64,000 nucleotides of DNA from Polynucleobacter necessarius (GTDB taxonomy: Bacteria; Pseudomonadota; Gammaproteobacteria; Burkholderiales; Burkholderiaceae), in the NCBI RefSeq assembly GCF_900096765.1, contig NZ_LT615228.1, positions 1,556,669 through 1,620,668 of the forward strand, read 5' to 3'. Each line of letters begins with the position of its first letter. The stretch's first letter is position 1. The translations under genes were made by a program, and so were the position numbers. Shown here piece by piece: positions 41,865 to 52,179 of the stretch. Below the pieces are notes generated by a model. That model ran no database searches and was not told where the DNA came from. It saw nothing but the letters and a program-made list of their open reading frames with translations.

Positions 41865-42544
41865 TCGCTTTGGGAGGGTTTTAGGGTGATGGATTTACCA
41901 ATTGCGTGTGTCAGGACTACCGAGCCTTTATTGATGCTTGCAAGCCTCCAATCACCTATAACCACTGAACCTATTTCAAACATTAAGGCGGTTTTCCCAT
42001 TGTGTAAAAAGGCCCGCTCCAATGTCCCCAAACGACTCGCTCCCAAGTATCGCCAGCGGGTGAGTTCAAGCTCATGAGCGATGGTTTGGTTTTTGGGTTT
42101 TGTAGGAGCATTTGCTCCCTTTTTAATTATTGAGTGAATACTTACTTCTAATTCATCGATTGTTTGATATATATGTTCTTCAAGACCCAGCATGTCATCA
42201 CGCAAATGCTGAAGTTCTTGTTTTAGCTCAGTAACTTGCTTTTCAGAAGCCTGAAAGTCTGAAATTTGGCTGGCATGGAGTCTGTCATAGTGATGAAAAA
42301 AGGCAATAGTTGCAACAACTCCAGCAATCCCAAGAGCAACCCAAAGCGCATATTTTTTCCATTCAGGAGGTAGTGTAGAGAGCTCCGTTTTGGCTTGGAT
42401 CTGAGGGTGATTGAATCCACTTGGAGAGTTAACCTTTGGGCTGTTGGGTTTGCGAATGCCGTGGGGATCTGCAATGGCGGGATCATCTCCCAATTCGCTC
42501 AAAATATCTTCGAAAGATTGAGGTGAAATATGGCGAGAAGGCAT
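41861..42544 (-). CDS. Membrane-anchored coiled-coil protein in the pilMNOP position
   Basis: I do not recognise this family firmly. The 227-residue product has a polar N terminus of about 60 residues, one membrane segment at about 65-82, and a coiled-coil region (about 95-140) rich in Glu, Gln and Leu. The C-terminal part, LGTLERAFLHNGKTALMFEI then IGDWRLASINKGSVVL, has the flavour of PilP-type domains. Its stop overlaps the secretin start (ATGA), so the pair is co-translated, and it lies where pilMNOP sit in relatives. A GTG at 42550 is an alternative start. A role in secretin assembly is inference. Confidence 0.7.
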   Translation of the reverse strand: MPSRHISPQSFEDILSELGDDPAIADPHGIRKPNSPKVNSPSGFNHPQIQAKTELSTLPPEWKKYALWVALGIAGVVATIAFFHHYDRLHASQISDFQASEKQVTELKQELQHLRDDMLGLEEHIYQTIDELEVSIHSIIKKGANAPTKPKNQTIAHELELTRWRYLGASRLGTLERAFLHNGKTALMFEIGSVVIGDWRLASINKGSVVLTHAIGKSITLKPSQSE

Positions 42545-42671
42545 GACCACATTGTGAAAAAAGCGAGGTCGGAAAACTATCGGGTTGGCTTGAATTGGCC
42601 GTATGAAAATGCCCTCTAATGGGATTATTTGTCAGAGTTTCGGAGCTTTTAGTGAAATTGCTTAGGCATCC

Positions 42672-42677
42672 TATAAT
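42672..42677 (+). promoter_or_regulatory. -10 box of the PBP1A gene, suggesting a leaderless mRNA
   Basis: A perfect TATAAT ends 8 bases before the ATG at 42686. The best -35 at 17 bases, TTAGTG, is poor. Transcription would begin at about 42684, practically at the ATG, and no Shine-Dalgarno is present. Confidence 0.5.
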
Positions 42678-42685
42678 TTGGACTT

Positions 42686-45022
42686 ATGGCTCCACCTCTA
42701 AAAGACAAGCCGACGTTTAATCGGCGTCCAACAAGTCAGCCCGATAGACGTTCGCGTCAACCTCGAGTGGAATCAGGCGCGTTTCGCAAGTCTTCGGGCA
42801 GCCCCTTAGTGAAAGCTTTGCTCATCATTGGGGTTGCTGCTGCATTGGTCGTCACGGTATTGTTAGGTTATGCATTTCTAATTGCTAAGCCGAATTTGCC
42901 TAAAATTTCCGCTTTGACGGAATACAACCCCAAAACACCATTACGAATTTATACCGCCGATAAGGTATTGATCGGTGAGTTCGGTGAAGAACGGCGTAAG
43001 GTGACCCCTCTGGATGAAATCCCAAAGAGCATGCGAAATGCAGTACTAGCTATTGAGGATGATCGTTTCTATTCTCACGGAGGCGTGGACTATATTGGCA
43101 TATTAAGGGCCGCTGTCACTAATTTGCGTGGGCACCTGTCTCAGGGTGCCTCAACCATTACGATGCAGGTTGCCCGAAATTTTTTCTTAAGTAATGAGAA
43201 AACTTTTAGCAGAAAGATTTATGAAGTTTTACTAGCATGGGAAATTGAATCTCAGCTCACTAAAGACAAGATTCTGGAAATTTATATGAATCAAATCTTT
43301 TTGGGTCAGCGTGCGTTTGGTTTCTCTAGTGCAGCCCAGATTTATTTTGGCATTGACTTAAAAGATATTTCCGTTGCACAGGCGGCAATGCTGGCCGGCT
43401 TACCCAAAGCCCCCTCAGCCTACAACCCAGTGACAAACTTCCGGCGCGCCAAGATTCGCCAAGAATATATCCTGCAGCGTATGCGTGACCTTGGCTATAT
43501 CAATACTGATGAGTATCAAAAGGCCATGGCTGAGGAGTTGCACATCCGCGGCCTAGGAAATGAGTTCGCTGTGCGCGCTGATTTCCCAGCAGAAATGGTT
43601 CGTCAGCTGTTATTTGCGCAATACGGAGAAGCCATTTATTCCCAAGGGATTGATGTTTATACAACCATCTTGAAGGCTGATCAGGATGCTGCATACAAAG
43701 CGGTGCGTAGAGGAATTTTCAAATACGATTTACGCCATGCCTATCGTGGACCTGAGGGCTTTATTGATCTTCCTGATGATCCAGTAAAACGACAGCGCGC
43801 TATTGATGAAGCATTACTTGCTTACCCTCAATTGGATGATTTGCAGTCTGGCGTAGTGCTTGATGTAAGGCCTAAAGAAATGCAGGTCATGATTGCTACT
43901 GGCGATACGATCAATATCAAGGGCGATGGTATGAAGTTAGCTGCTGCATCTCTAACCGATAGTACCCAGCCAAAGAAGCGATTGCGTCCAGGAGCGGTAG
44001 TGAGGTTACTTTCTGAAGGTGGAGTTTGGAAGCTTGCGCAGTTGCCACAAGTGGAAGCAGCTTTTGTATCCATGAATGCTGAAACCGGAGCGATCCTTTC
44101 CTTGGTGGGGGGCTTTGATTTCCGTCGCAATCAGTTTAATCACGTAACACAAGCTTTGCGTCAGCCGGGCTCATCTTTTAAACCTTTTATTTATGCAGCT
44201 GCGATTGAAAAAGGCTTTACTCCAAGTACGATGGTTAATGATGCTCCTTTATCAATTGGCAGTATGGAAACTGGTAGCCAAGCGTGGGAGCCCAAAAACT
44301 ATGACGGCAAATACGACGGCATGATGCGATTGCGTAATGCGTTGGCTAAGTCAAAGAATTTAGTCTCTGTTCGTATTATTCGTGCGATTGGCCCATCTTA
44401 TGCACAAGAATATATTCAGCGTTTTGGTTTTGAGCCTGAAAAACACCCGCCTTATTTAACAATGGCCTTGGGTGCGGGATCAGTTACACCTTTACAAATG
44501 GCATCGGCATACAGCGTCTTTGCTAATGGCGGATATCGAGTTGATCCCTTCTTGATCGACAAAATGGTTGATTCCAAAGGCACGGTGTTGTTTGAGGCAA
44601 AGCCAATGCGCGTAGGTGAAGACGCGCCACGTGTATTAGATGCACGTACTGCTTTTGTCATGGATAGCATGTTGCAAGAGGTCACTAAAACAGGTACTGC
44701 TGCGTCTGCTAGGGCCAAACTTGGTCGTACTGATATTGCAGGTAAGACTGGCACCACCAATGAGTCGCATGATGCTTGGTTTGCTGGCTATAACCCGAAA
44801 GTAGTGGCTATTGCCTGGATTGGTTTTGATAAGCCGGCTAGCTTGGGAGACCGCGAGACCGGAGGAGGTCTTGCTCTTCCAATGTGGATCTCATACATGC
44901 AAACTGCATTGAAGGACTCTCCGCAAATAGCGCGTGAGGTGCCAGAGGGAGTTACTCAGTTCGATGGAGATTGGTTTATTCCTGAGTTTTCGCGCAATGG
45001 CGGCGCTCGCGAACTACAGTAG
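42686..45022 (+). CDS. mrcA: Penicillin-binding protein 1A
   Basis: PBP1A polymerises and cross-links peptidoglycan in the periplasm. The 778-residue protein has a basic cytoplasmic tail, one membrane anchor (about 42-67), a GT51 glycosyltransferase domain with Glu124 in EDDRFYSHGGVDY and QGASTITMQVARNFFLS, and a transpeptidase domain. The SxxK motif is SSFK with Ser496, SKN lies in LAKSKNLVSVR, and KTGTT begins at Lys687. It is divergent from the pil-type locus. That layout is shared with many proteobacteria where pilM lies opposite mrcA. Confidence 0.96.
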   Translation: MAPPLKDKPTFNRRPTSQPDRRSRQPRVESGAFRKSSGSPLVKALLIIGVAAALVVTVLLGYAFLIAKPNLPKISALTEYNPKTPLRIYTADKVLIGEFGEERRKVTPLDEIPKSMRNAVLAIEDDRFYSHGGVDYIGILRAAVTNLRGHLSQGASTITMQVARNFFLSNEKTFSRKIYEVLLAWEIESQLTKDKILEIYMNQIFLGQRAFGFSSAAQIYFGIDLKDISVAQAAMLAGLPKAPSAYNPVTNFRRAKIRQEYILQRMRDLGYINTDEYQKAMAEELHIRGLGNEFAVRADFPAEMVRQLLFAQYGEAIYSQGIDVYTTILKADQDAAYKAVRRGIFKYDLRHAYRGPEGFIDLPDDPVKRQRAIDEALLAYPQLDDLQSGVVLDVRPKEMQVMIATGDTINIKGDGMKLAAASLTDSTQPKKRLRPGAVVRLLSEGGVWKLAQLPQVEAAFVSMNAETGAILSLVGGFDFRRNQFNHVTQALRQPGSSFKPFIYAAAIEKGFTPSTMVNDAPLSIGSMETGSQAWEPKNYDGKYDGMMRLRNALAKSKNLVSVRIIRAIGPSYAQEYIQRFGFEPEKHPPYLTMALGAGSVTPLQMASAYSVFANGGYRVDPFLIDKMVDSKGTVLFEAKPMRVGEDAPRVLDARTAFVMDSMLQEVTKTGTAASARAKLGRTDIAGKTGTTNESHDAWFAGYNPKVVAIAWIGFDKPASLGDRETGGGLALPMWISYMQTALKDSPQIAREVPEGVTQFDGDWFIPEFSRNGGARELQ

Positions 45023-45034
45023 TTCGTTTTCAAA

Positions 45035-45738
45035 ATGGCTCGGCAAGCACGCACTGTAATACCTGGCCAAGCAATGCATGTGATGGTTCGCGGAAATAAT
45101 CGCGAAACACTTTTTTTAGCGACCAAGACCGCATTAGGTACTTGCAGTGGCTACGCGAGGCAGCAGGGCAGTTTGCCTGTGCAGTACATGTTTTTGCTTT
45201 AATGCCGAATCATGTGCATTTATTGTTCACACCCCAAAATGCAGATTCACTGGCTAAAACTATGCAATCTTTAGGGCGGCGCTATGCCCAATACTTCAAT
45301 CAACAGCATCATCGCTCTGGGACGATTTGGGAGGGAAGATACCGATCATCTTTGATTGACCCAGATTATTTTTTACGTTGTCAGCGTTATATTGAGCTCA
45401 ATCCCGTCAGGGCGGGATACGAGTCAAGCCCTCAAGATTCTAGCTGGACCAGCTTTGCAACGCATATTGGAGGCAATTCTGAACCCTGGCTCGTAGATCA
45501 TCAGCATTTTTGGAAGCTTGGCAACACGCCTTTTGAGAGGCAGATAAATTGGACTAACTTTGTAAAAGAGGGCGCTCCGCACTGGGAAGATCGTCAAATC
45601 ACTGAATCATTGTTACGGTCAAAGCCTTGGGTTAGTGATATTTACGCAAAAAAGCTATTTAAAGACGCTCCAGATTTGGTAGCAATAAGGCGCCGTGGGC
45701 GCCCAAAGAAAATAAATTCTTTAAATTCAATAGCTTAA
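45035..45738 (+). pseudogene. REP-associated tyrosine transposase (RAYT), two-frame gene
   Basis: RAYTs are IS200/IS605-related Y1 transposases tied to REP sequences. The first frame, from the ATG at 45035, reads MARQARTVIPGQAMHVMVRG and runs 55 codons to TAA at 45200. From 45118 the second frame continues DQDRIRYLQWLREAAGQFAC, then MPNHVHLLF (the HUH motif), WEGRYRSSLI and YIELNPVRAG, ending with a basic RRRGRPKK tail. One extra base in the T7 run (45111-45117) would join them into 234 residues. The junction carries the heptamer T-TTT-TTA in the right phase for -1 frameshifting, so the gene may be either broken or programmed. Confidence 0.85.
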
Positions 45739-45774
45739 TTTTTTTAATCGTAAAAGTGATTTATTAAGTAACGA

Positions 45775-45832
45775 GTCTGTCTCCATTATAGTAATTCATT
45801 TTGGTGCGATCTTAAAAAAAAATGGGACAGAC
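45775..45832. repeat. Imperfect inverted repeat behind the RAYT gene
   Basis: GTCTGTCTCCATT (45775-45787) faces AATGGGACAGAC (45821-45832) across a 33-base A/T-rich spacer, with one unpaired T in the left arm. RAYT genes are usually flanked by REP palindromes, so this is a candidate REP/BIME-type element. No second copy in front of the gene is evident. Confidence 0.6.
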
Positions 45833-45921
45833 ACATTTTATTTCTATTGCATCGTTATGGGTATTCACCTATATTGGATCCTCCAAATGTTATTAGGCCT
45901 TTGTCGCCACTCAGAAAAACT

Positions 45922-48900
45922 ATGACTACACAAATCCATTCTGATCTTCGCCCAATCGCTCAGGGTCTTTATGACCCACAAAATGAGCATGACGCTTGTG
46001 GCGTAGGATTCGTTGCGCATATCAAGGGTAAAAAATCCCACGAGATCGTTTCTCAGGGACTAAAGATTCTTGAGAACTTAGATCACCGGGGGGCAGTTGG
46101 TGCTGATCCACTCATGGGTGACGGTGCCGGCATTTTGATTCAGATTCCAGATACTTTGTATCGCGAAGAAATGGCAAAGCAAGGCATCACATTGCCGCCT
46201 TTCGGTGAATATGGGGTGGGCATGATTTTCTTGCCGAAGGAGCATGCATCTCGTTTGGCATGCGAGCAGGAGCTAGAGCGCACTGTTCGTTTAGAGGGTC
46301 AAGTAGTTTTAGGTTGGAGAGATGTGCCGGTAGATGTAAAACTACCAATGTCTCCAACAGTGCAAATGACAGAGCCATTTATTCGTCAAATTTTTATTGG
46401 ACGTGGCCGCGACATCATGACAACCGATGCACTTGAGCGCAAGTTGTATGTGATTCGTAAAACAGCAAGTCATGCAATTCAGGATTTGCATTTGAAGCAT
46501 GGCAAAGAATATTTTGTTGCTTCAATGTCCGCGAGAACCATTGTTTATAAGGGTTTGCTGTTGGCAAATCAGGTAGGCGCTTATTACCAGGATTTGCAAG
46601 ATAAGCGCACAGTATCTGCGTTAGCATTAGTGCATCAACGCTTTTCTACGAATACTTTCCCAGCCTGGGAATTAGCTCACCCATATCGCATGATTGCGCA
46701 TAACGGCGAGATCAATACTGTAAAGGGTAACGTTAACTGGGTTAATGCACGTGAAGGCGCAATTAGCTCGCCAGTACTTGGTGATGATTTGCAAAAATTG
46801 TGGCCATTGATTTATCCAGGTCAATCAGACACTGCATGCTTTGATAACTGTTTAGAGTTGTTAGTGATGTCTGGATATCCATTGGCACAAGCCATGATGA
46901 TGATGATTCCCGAGGCATGGGAACAACACACATTGATGGATGACAATCGCCGCGCATTCTATGAATACCATGCTGCCATGATGGAGCCATGGGATGGCCC
47001 TGCTGCAATGGCATTTACTGACGGTCGTCAAATTGGCGCAACACTCGACCGCAATGGTCTGCGACCAGCACGCTATTACGTAACGGATGATGATTTAGTG
47101 ATCATGGCATCAGAGGCTGGAGTATTACCAATCCCTGAGAGCAAGATCGTTCAGAAGTGGCGCTTACAGCCAGGCAAGATGTTTATGATCGATATGGAGC
47201 AAGGTCGCATCATTGATGACGTTGAGCTCAAGAACGCCGTATCAAAAGCCAAGCCTTATAAGAGCTGGATTGATGCCGTACGCGTGAAGCTTGATGAGGT
47301 TGATGCAAGCAAAGCTGACCTGATTGATGAGAAAAACAATATTCGCCCAGCTGCGAAGTTGCTTGATCGTCAACAAGCTTTTGGTTACACCCAAGAGGAT
47401 ATTAAGTATCTGATGGCTCCAATGGCCATGAACGGTGAAGAGGCTATCGGTTCAATGGGCAACGATAGCCCGTTAGCTGTTTTGTCTAATAAGAACAAGC
47501 CTTTATATAACTACTTTAAACAGCTGTTCGCACAGGTTACCAATCCTCCAATCGATCCGATTCGCGAGAACATGGTGATGTCATTAGTTTCTTTCATTGG
47601 GCCAAAGCCTAATTTACTCGACACCAACAACATTAATCCACCAATGCGTTTGGAGGTCAGTCAACCGATTCTGGATTTTGATGATATTGCCAAGATTCGT
47701 CATATTGAGCACTACACCAATGGTAAGTTCCGCTCTTATGAATTAGATATTTGCTACCCAGTTGCATGGGGTAAGGCAGGTATTGAAGCGCGCTTAGCAT
47801 CTCTTTGTGCACAAGCGGCTGATGCTGTGCGTTCTGGATACAACATCTTGATCGTCAGTGATCGTCAAGTTGATGAGAAGCATGTTTCTATTCCAGCATT
47901 ATTGGCAACTTCAGCAATCCATCAACACTTAGTTGAAAAAGGTTTGCGTACAAGCGTTGGCCTAGTTGTTGAAACGGGTAGCGCTCGCGAAACACATCAC
48001 TTTGCTTTGTTGGCTGGTTATGGTGCAGAGGCTGTTCATCCATACCTTGCAATGGAAACATTGACCGAAATGGCTAAAGGCTTGTCAGGAGATTTATCTG
48101 GCGAAAAAGCAGTCAAGAATTTTGTGAAGGCAGTCGGCAAGGGCTTGCAAAAAGTGATGTCTAAGATGGGTATCTCTACTTACATGTCCTACACAGGCTC
48201 ACAGATTTTTGAAGCCATTGGCTTAAATCGCGACATTATTGATCAGTACTTCAAGGGCACACCATCGAACGTCGGTGGTATTGGCGTATTTGAAGTAGCA
48301 GAAGAAGCCTTGCGTATGCATAGTGCTGCATTCGGTAATGATCCTGTCCTCACTAATATGCTTGATGCTGGAGGGGAATATGCTTTCCGTATTCGCGGTG
48401 AAAACCATATGTGGACTCCTGACACGATTGCGAAGTTGCAACACTCTACTCGTATCGGAACGGAAAAGGGCTACCAAACTTATAAAGAATACGCCAACAT
48501 CATCAATGATCAGACTAAGCGTCAGATGACTTTGCGCGGCTTGTTTGAGTTCAAGATCGACCCAAGCAAAGCCATTCCATTAGATGAAGTTGAGCCAGCA
48601 AAAGAAATTGTGAAACGTTTTGCAACCGGCGCGATGTCTTTGGGCTCTATCTCCACAGAAGCGCATGCAACTTTAGCGATTGCAATGAACCGTATTGGTG
48701 GCAAGTCCAATACCGGTGAGGGTGGAGAAGATCCCAATCGTTATGTAAATGAGCTCAAGGGTATTCCAATTAAGAAAGGCGAAACCCTTTCCAGCATTTT
48801 GGGTAGCGATGTAGTTGAAGCCAATATTCCATTACAAGATGGCGATTCATTGCGTTCCAAGATTAAGCAGGTGGCCTCTGGTCGTTTCGGTGTAACGACT

Positions 48901-50667
48901 GAATACTTGCGCTCCGCAGATCAATTGCAAATTAAGATGGCGCAGGGTGCTAAGCCTGGTGAAGGAGGTCAGTTACCTGGTGGAAAAGTTTCTGATTACA
49001 TCGGTAAGTTGCGCTTCTCTGTGCCAGGCGTAGGGTTAATTTCCCCACCCCCACACCATGACATTTACTCTATTGAAGACATTGCTCAGCTAATTCACGA
49101 CTTGAAGAACGTCAATCCAAAAGCCGATGTTTCAGTGAAGCTGGTATCAGAGGTTGGCGTTGGTACTGTTGCGGCTGGTGTTGCTAAAGCGAAAGCAGAT
49201 CACGTGGTGATTGCTGGCCATGACGGTGGCACAGGCGCATCTCCACTATCCTCCATTAAGCACGCTGGCTCTCCTTGGGAGTTGGGTTTAGCCGAAACTC
49301 AGCAAACTTTAGTGCTCAATGGTTTACGTAGCCGTATTCGTGTTCAAGCTGATGGCCAAATGAAAACTGGTCGTGACGTAGTGATCGGTGCTTTGTTAGG
49401 TGCGGATGAGTTTGGCTTTGCAACTGCTCCATTGGTTGTTGAGGGTTGCATCATGATGCGTAAATGTCATTTGAATACCTGCCCAGTTGGTGTGGCGACA
49501 CAAGATCCAGAGTTGCGCAAGAAATTCTCTGGCAAGCCAGAGCATGTTGTGAACTTCTTCTTCTTTATTGCTGAAGAAGCTCGTGAAATCATGGCTCAGT
49601 TAGGTATTCGCAAGTTTGACGACTTGATTGGTCGTGTTGATCTTCTCGATACTCGCAAAGGTATTGAAAACTGGAAAGTACATGGATTAGATTTCAGCAA
49701 GATTTTTGCTGAGCCTCAGGTAGCTAGCGATGTTCCGCGCTACCAAGTGCTCACGCAAGATCATGGTTTGGCAAGCGCGCTTGACAATATCTTGATCGAG
49801 AAGAGCGAGCCAGCTTTAGAGCGTGGCGAAAAAGTTTCATTTATTGTTCCTGTAAAGAACGTGAATCGCACTGTTGGTGCCATGCTTTCTGGTGAAGTGG
49901 CTCAGCGTTATGGTCACGCAGGTCTTCCCGATGACACAATTCATATTCAATTAAATGGCACAGCAGGTCAAAGCTTTGCAGCCTTCTTGGCACGTGGCAT
50001 TACCCTAGATTTAGTAGGGGATGGTAACGACTACGTTGGTAAAGGTTTATCTGGTGGGCGCGTTATCGTACGTGCTCCACATGAGTTCCATGGTGATACT
50101 GCAAAGAACATCATCGTTGGTAATACTGTTCTCTACGGTGCAATTGCCGGCGAAGCATTCTTTAATGGTGTTGCTGGTGAGCGATTCGCAGTTCGTAACT
50201 CTGGAGCCACTACTGTTGTTGAAGGCACTGGAGATCACGGTTGTGAGTATATGACTGGCGGAACAGTAGTTGTGCTTGGTACAACTGGCCGTAATTTTGC
50301 TGCTGGTATGAGTGGCGGTATTGCTTATGTTTACGATGAAGATGGCTTGTTCGATAAGCGTTGTAATACCAGTATGGCGACCTTAGAAAAAGTATTGCCC
50401 TCTGCAGAGCAGAGCTCCAAGATGCCTAAAGCCGAATGGCATGCTCCTATTGACGTTAAGGATGGCGGCGAGCGCTTAACAGATGAGCAAATCTTGAAAG
50501 GTTTGATTGAGCGTCATTTCCGTTACACCGGCTCAGAGCGCGCTAAGGCAATTTTGGCTGACTGGGAAAATGCTCGTGGTCGTTTTGTGAAAGTTCTTCC
50601 CACTGAGTACAAGCGTGCGCTTGGTGAGTTGTGGGAAAAATCACAAAAGAAAACGGTTGCTGCTTAA
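45922..50667 (+). CDS. gltB: Glutamate synthase (NADPH) large subunit
   Basis: GltB makes glutamate from glutamine and 2-oxoglutarate. From the ATG at 45922 the precursor has 1581 residues. The N-terminal glutaminase nucleophile is Cys26 in EHDACGVGF, implying removal of a 25-residue propeptide. The central and FMN-binding synthase domains follow, with the [3Fe-4S] segment [18 protein letters not shown], then the C-terminal beta-helix with repeated glycine-rich turns. An upstream TTG at 45847 is less likely because it would lengthen the propeptide. gltD follows after 38 bases. Confidence 0.97.
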   Translation: MTTQIHSDLRPIAQGLYDPQNEHDACGVGFVAHIKGKKSHEIVSQGLKILENLDHRGAVGADPLMGDGAGILIQIPDTLYREEMAKQGITLPPFGEYGVGMIFLPKEHASRLACEQELERTVRLEGQVVLGWRDVPVDVKLPMSPTVQMTEPFIRQIFIGRGRDIMTTDALERKLYVIRKTASHAIQDLHLKHGKEYFVASMSARTIVYKGLLLANQVGAYYQDLQDKRTVSALALVHQRFSTNTFPAWELAHPYRMIAHNGEINTVKGNVNWVNAREGAISSPVLGDDLQKLWPLIYPGQSDTACFDNCLELLVMSGYPLAQAMMMMIPEAWEQHTLMDDNRRAFYEYHAAMMEPWDGPAAMAFTDGRQIGATLDRNGLRPARYYVTDDDLVIMASEAGVLPIPESKIVQKWRLQPGKMFMIDMEQGRIIDDVELKNAVSKAKPYKSWIDAVRVKLDEVDASKADLIDEKNNIRPAAKLLDRQQAFGYTQEDIKYLMAPMAMNGEEAIGSMGNDSPLAVLSNKNKPLYNYFKQLFAQVTNPPIDPIRENMVMSLVSFIGPKPNLLDTNNINPPMRLEVSQPILDFDDIAKIRHIEHYTNGKFRSYELDICYPVAWGKAGIEARLASLCAQAADAVRSGYNILIVSDRQVDEKHVSIPALLATSAIHQHLVEKGLRTSVGLVVETGSARETHHFALLAGYGAEAVHPYLAMETLTEMAKGLSGDLSGEKAVKNFVKAVGKGLQKVMSKMGISTYMSYTGSQIFEAIGLNRDIIDQYFKGTPSNVGGIGVFEVAEEALRMHSAAFGNDPVLTNMLDAGGEYAFRIRGENHMWTPDTIAKLQHSTRIGTEKGYQTYKEYANIINDQTKRQMTLRGLFEFKIDPSKAIPLDEVEPAKEIVKRFATGAMSLGSISTEAHATLAIAMNRIGGKSNTGEGGEDPNRYVNELKGIPIKKGETLSSILGSDVVEANIPLQDGDSLRSKIKQVASGRFGVTTEYLRSADQLQIKMAQGAKPGEGGQLPGGKVSDYIGKLRFSVPGVGLISPPPHHDIYSIEDIAQLIHDLKNVNPKADVSVKLVSEVGVGTVAAGVAKAKADHVVIAGHDGGTGASPLSSIKHAGSPWELGLAETQQTLVLNGLRSRIRVQADGQMKTGRDVVIGALLGADEFGFATAPLVVEGCIMMRKCHLNTCPVGVATQDPELRKKFSGKPEHVVNFFFFIAEEAREIMAQLGIRKFDDLIGRVDLLDTRKGIENWKVHGLDFSKIFAEPQVASDVPRYQVLTQDHGLASALDNILIEKSEPALERGEKVSFIVPVKNVNRTVGAMLSGEVAQRYGHAGLPDDTIHIQLNGTAGQSFAAFLARGITLDLVGDGNDYVGKGLSGGRVIVRAPHEFHGDTAKNIIVGNTVLYGAIAGEAFFNGVAGERFAVRNSGATTVVEGTGDHGCEYMTGGTVVVLGTTGRNFAAGMSGGIAYVYDEDGLFDKRCNTSMATLEKVLPSAEQSSKMPKAEWHAPIDVKDGGERLTDEQILKGLIERHFRYTGSERAKAILADWENARGRFVKVLPTEYKRALGELWEKSQKKTVAA

Positions 50668-50705
50668 TTAATAGAGACATTAAGAAAAGATACTAAGGAT
50701 TAGAT

Positions 50706-52169
50706 ATGGGTAAGGTAACTGGATTTATGGAGTTTGAGCGCGTCGATGAAACATACGAAGCGCCTACTAAACGTCTCCACCACTATAAAGAGTTTGTTGC
50801 GGCATTAACTGATGAAGAGGCCAAAATTCAAGGTGCGCGCTGCATGGATTGTGGTATTCCATTTTGCAATAACGGCTGTCCTGTCAACAACATCATTCCT
50901 GACTTTAATGATTTGGTGTTTCATAACGACTGGAAGAATGCATTAGATGTTTTGCAGTCAACCAACAACTTCCCTGAGTTCACAGGACGTATTTGCCCCG
51001 CTCCATGTGAGGCAGCATGCACTCTAGGTATTAATCGTGCACCGGTTGGCATTAAATCCATTGAGCATGCCATTATTGATAAGGGTTGGGAAAATGGTTG
51101 GGTTAAGCCACAACCATCGAAAACCAAGACTGGTAAAAAGGTAGCCATCGTTGGTGGTGGCCCTGCGGGTATGGCGGCAGCTCAACAGCTTGCACGCGTT
51201 GGTCATGACGTGACTGTATTTGAAAAGAATGATCGAGTTGGCGGTTTACTTCGCTATGGCATTCCTGACTTCAAGATGGAGAAGTGGCTGATTGATCGGC
51301 GAGTTGAGCAAATGCAAGCTGAAGGCGTGAAATTTGAAACGGGTGTATTTGTAGGTAAAGAAGCTATTGGTGTTGAAGTAAAAAACTACTCTACTAAGAC
51401 TGTTTCCCCAGAACAGTTGATGAAAGATTTTGATGCGGTAGTGATTACTGGTGGTGCAGAGCAGCCACGCGATCTTCCAGTCCCGGGCCGTGAACTTTCG
51501 GGCGTGCATTTTGCGTTGGAATTTTTAATTCCGCAGAATAAAGAAAACGCTGGCGACTCTAAAAATGAAATTCGCGCAACTGATAAACATGTTGTTGTGA
51601 TCGGTGGTGGCGATACTGGTTCTGATTGCGTCGGCATATCGAACCGTCATGGCGCTACAAAAATTACTCAGTTTGAATTACTCCCTCAGCCGCCAGAAGT
51701 GGAAAACAAGCCCTTGGTATGGCCTTATTGGCCAACGAAGTTGCGCACCTCTTCTTCTCATGAAGAAGGTTGTGATCGCGACTGGTCTGTTGGTACTAAG
51801 CGTTTTGAAGGTAAAAATGGCAAAGTTGAGAAGCTGATTGGCGTACGCTTGGAGTGGAAAGACGGAAAGATGTCAGAAGTTCCAAACTCCGAATTTGAGA
51901 TTAAGGCAGATTTAGTGCTTTTGGCGATGGGCTTTGTATCCCCTGTTCAGCAGGTATTAAATGTCTTTGGTGTTGAAAAAGACGCTCGCGGCAATGCAAA
52001 AGCCACTGTAGATGGTCAAAATGCCTATCAAACTAACGTTCCAAAGGTATTTGCTGCTGGTGATATGCGACGTGGGCAATCTCTGGTGGTTTGGGCAATT
52101 CGCGAAGGTCGTCAGTGTGCTCAGGTAGTAGACCAGTATTTAATGGGGTCATCTGTTTTACCCCGATAA
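50706..52169 (+). CDS. gltD: Glutamate synthase small subunit
   Basis: GltD passes electrons from NADPH through FAD and Fe-S clusters to GltB. The 487-residue protein has the N-terminal cysteine clusters [17 protein letters not shown] and [12 protein letters not shown], the FAD-binding [14 protein letters not shown] near residue 153, and a second nucleotide site [13 protein letters not shown]. The stop codon sits within a hairpin that also covers the ribosome site of mlaF. Confidence 0.97.
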   Translation: MGKVTGFMEFERVDETYEAPTKRLHHYKEFVAALTDEEAKIQGARCMDCGIPFCNNGCPVNNIIPDFNDLVFHNDWKNALDVLQSTNNFPEFTGRICPAPCEAACTLGINRAPVGIKSIEHAIIDKGWENGWVKPQPSKTKTGKKVAIVGGGPAGMAAAQQLARVGHDVTVFEKNDRVGGLLRYGIPDFKMEKWLIDRRVEQMQAEGVKFETGVFVGKEAIGVEVKNYSTKTVSPEQLMKDFDAVVITGGAEQPRDLPVPGRELSGVHFALEFLIPQNKENAGDSKNEIRATDKHVVVIGGGDTGSDCVGISNRHGATKITQFELLPQPPEVENKPLVWPYWPTKLRTSSSHEEGCDRDWSVGTKRFEGKNGKVEKLIGVRLEWKDGKMSEVPNSEFEIKADLVLLAMGFVSPVQQVLNVFGVEKDARGNAKATVDGQNAYQTNVPKVFAAGDMRRGQSLVVWAIREGRQCAQVVDQYLMGSSVLPR

Positions 52170-52177
52170 TATCGGGG
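52161..52177 (+). promoter_or_regulatory. Hairpin at the gltD stop and mlaF ribosome site
   Basis: CCCCGAT, loop AAT, ATCGGGG is a perfect 7-bp stem. The gltD TAA lies inside it at 52167-52169, and the GGGG arm is the only Shine-Dalgarno-like run before the mlaF ATG at 52180. There is no T run, so termination is unlikely. Confidence 0.65.
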
Positions 52178-52179
52178 AT

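Noticed and set aside
45847..45921. TTG-started N-terminal extension of gltB
   Set aside because: No ribosome site, and it would double the propeptide ahead of the catalytic Cys.
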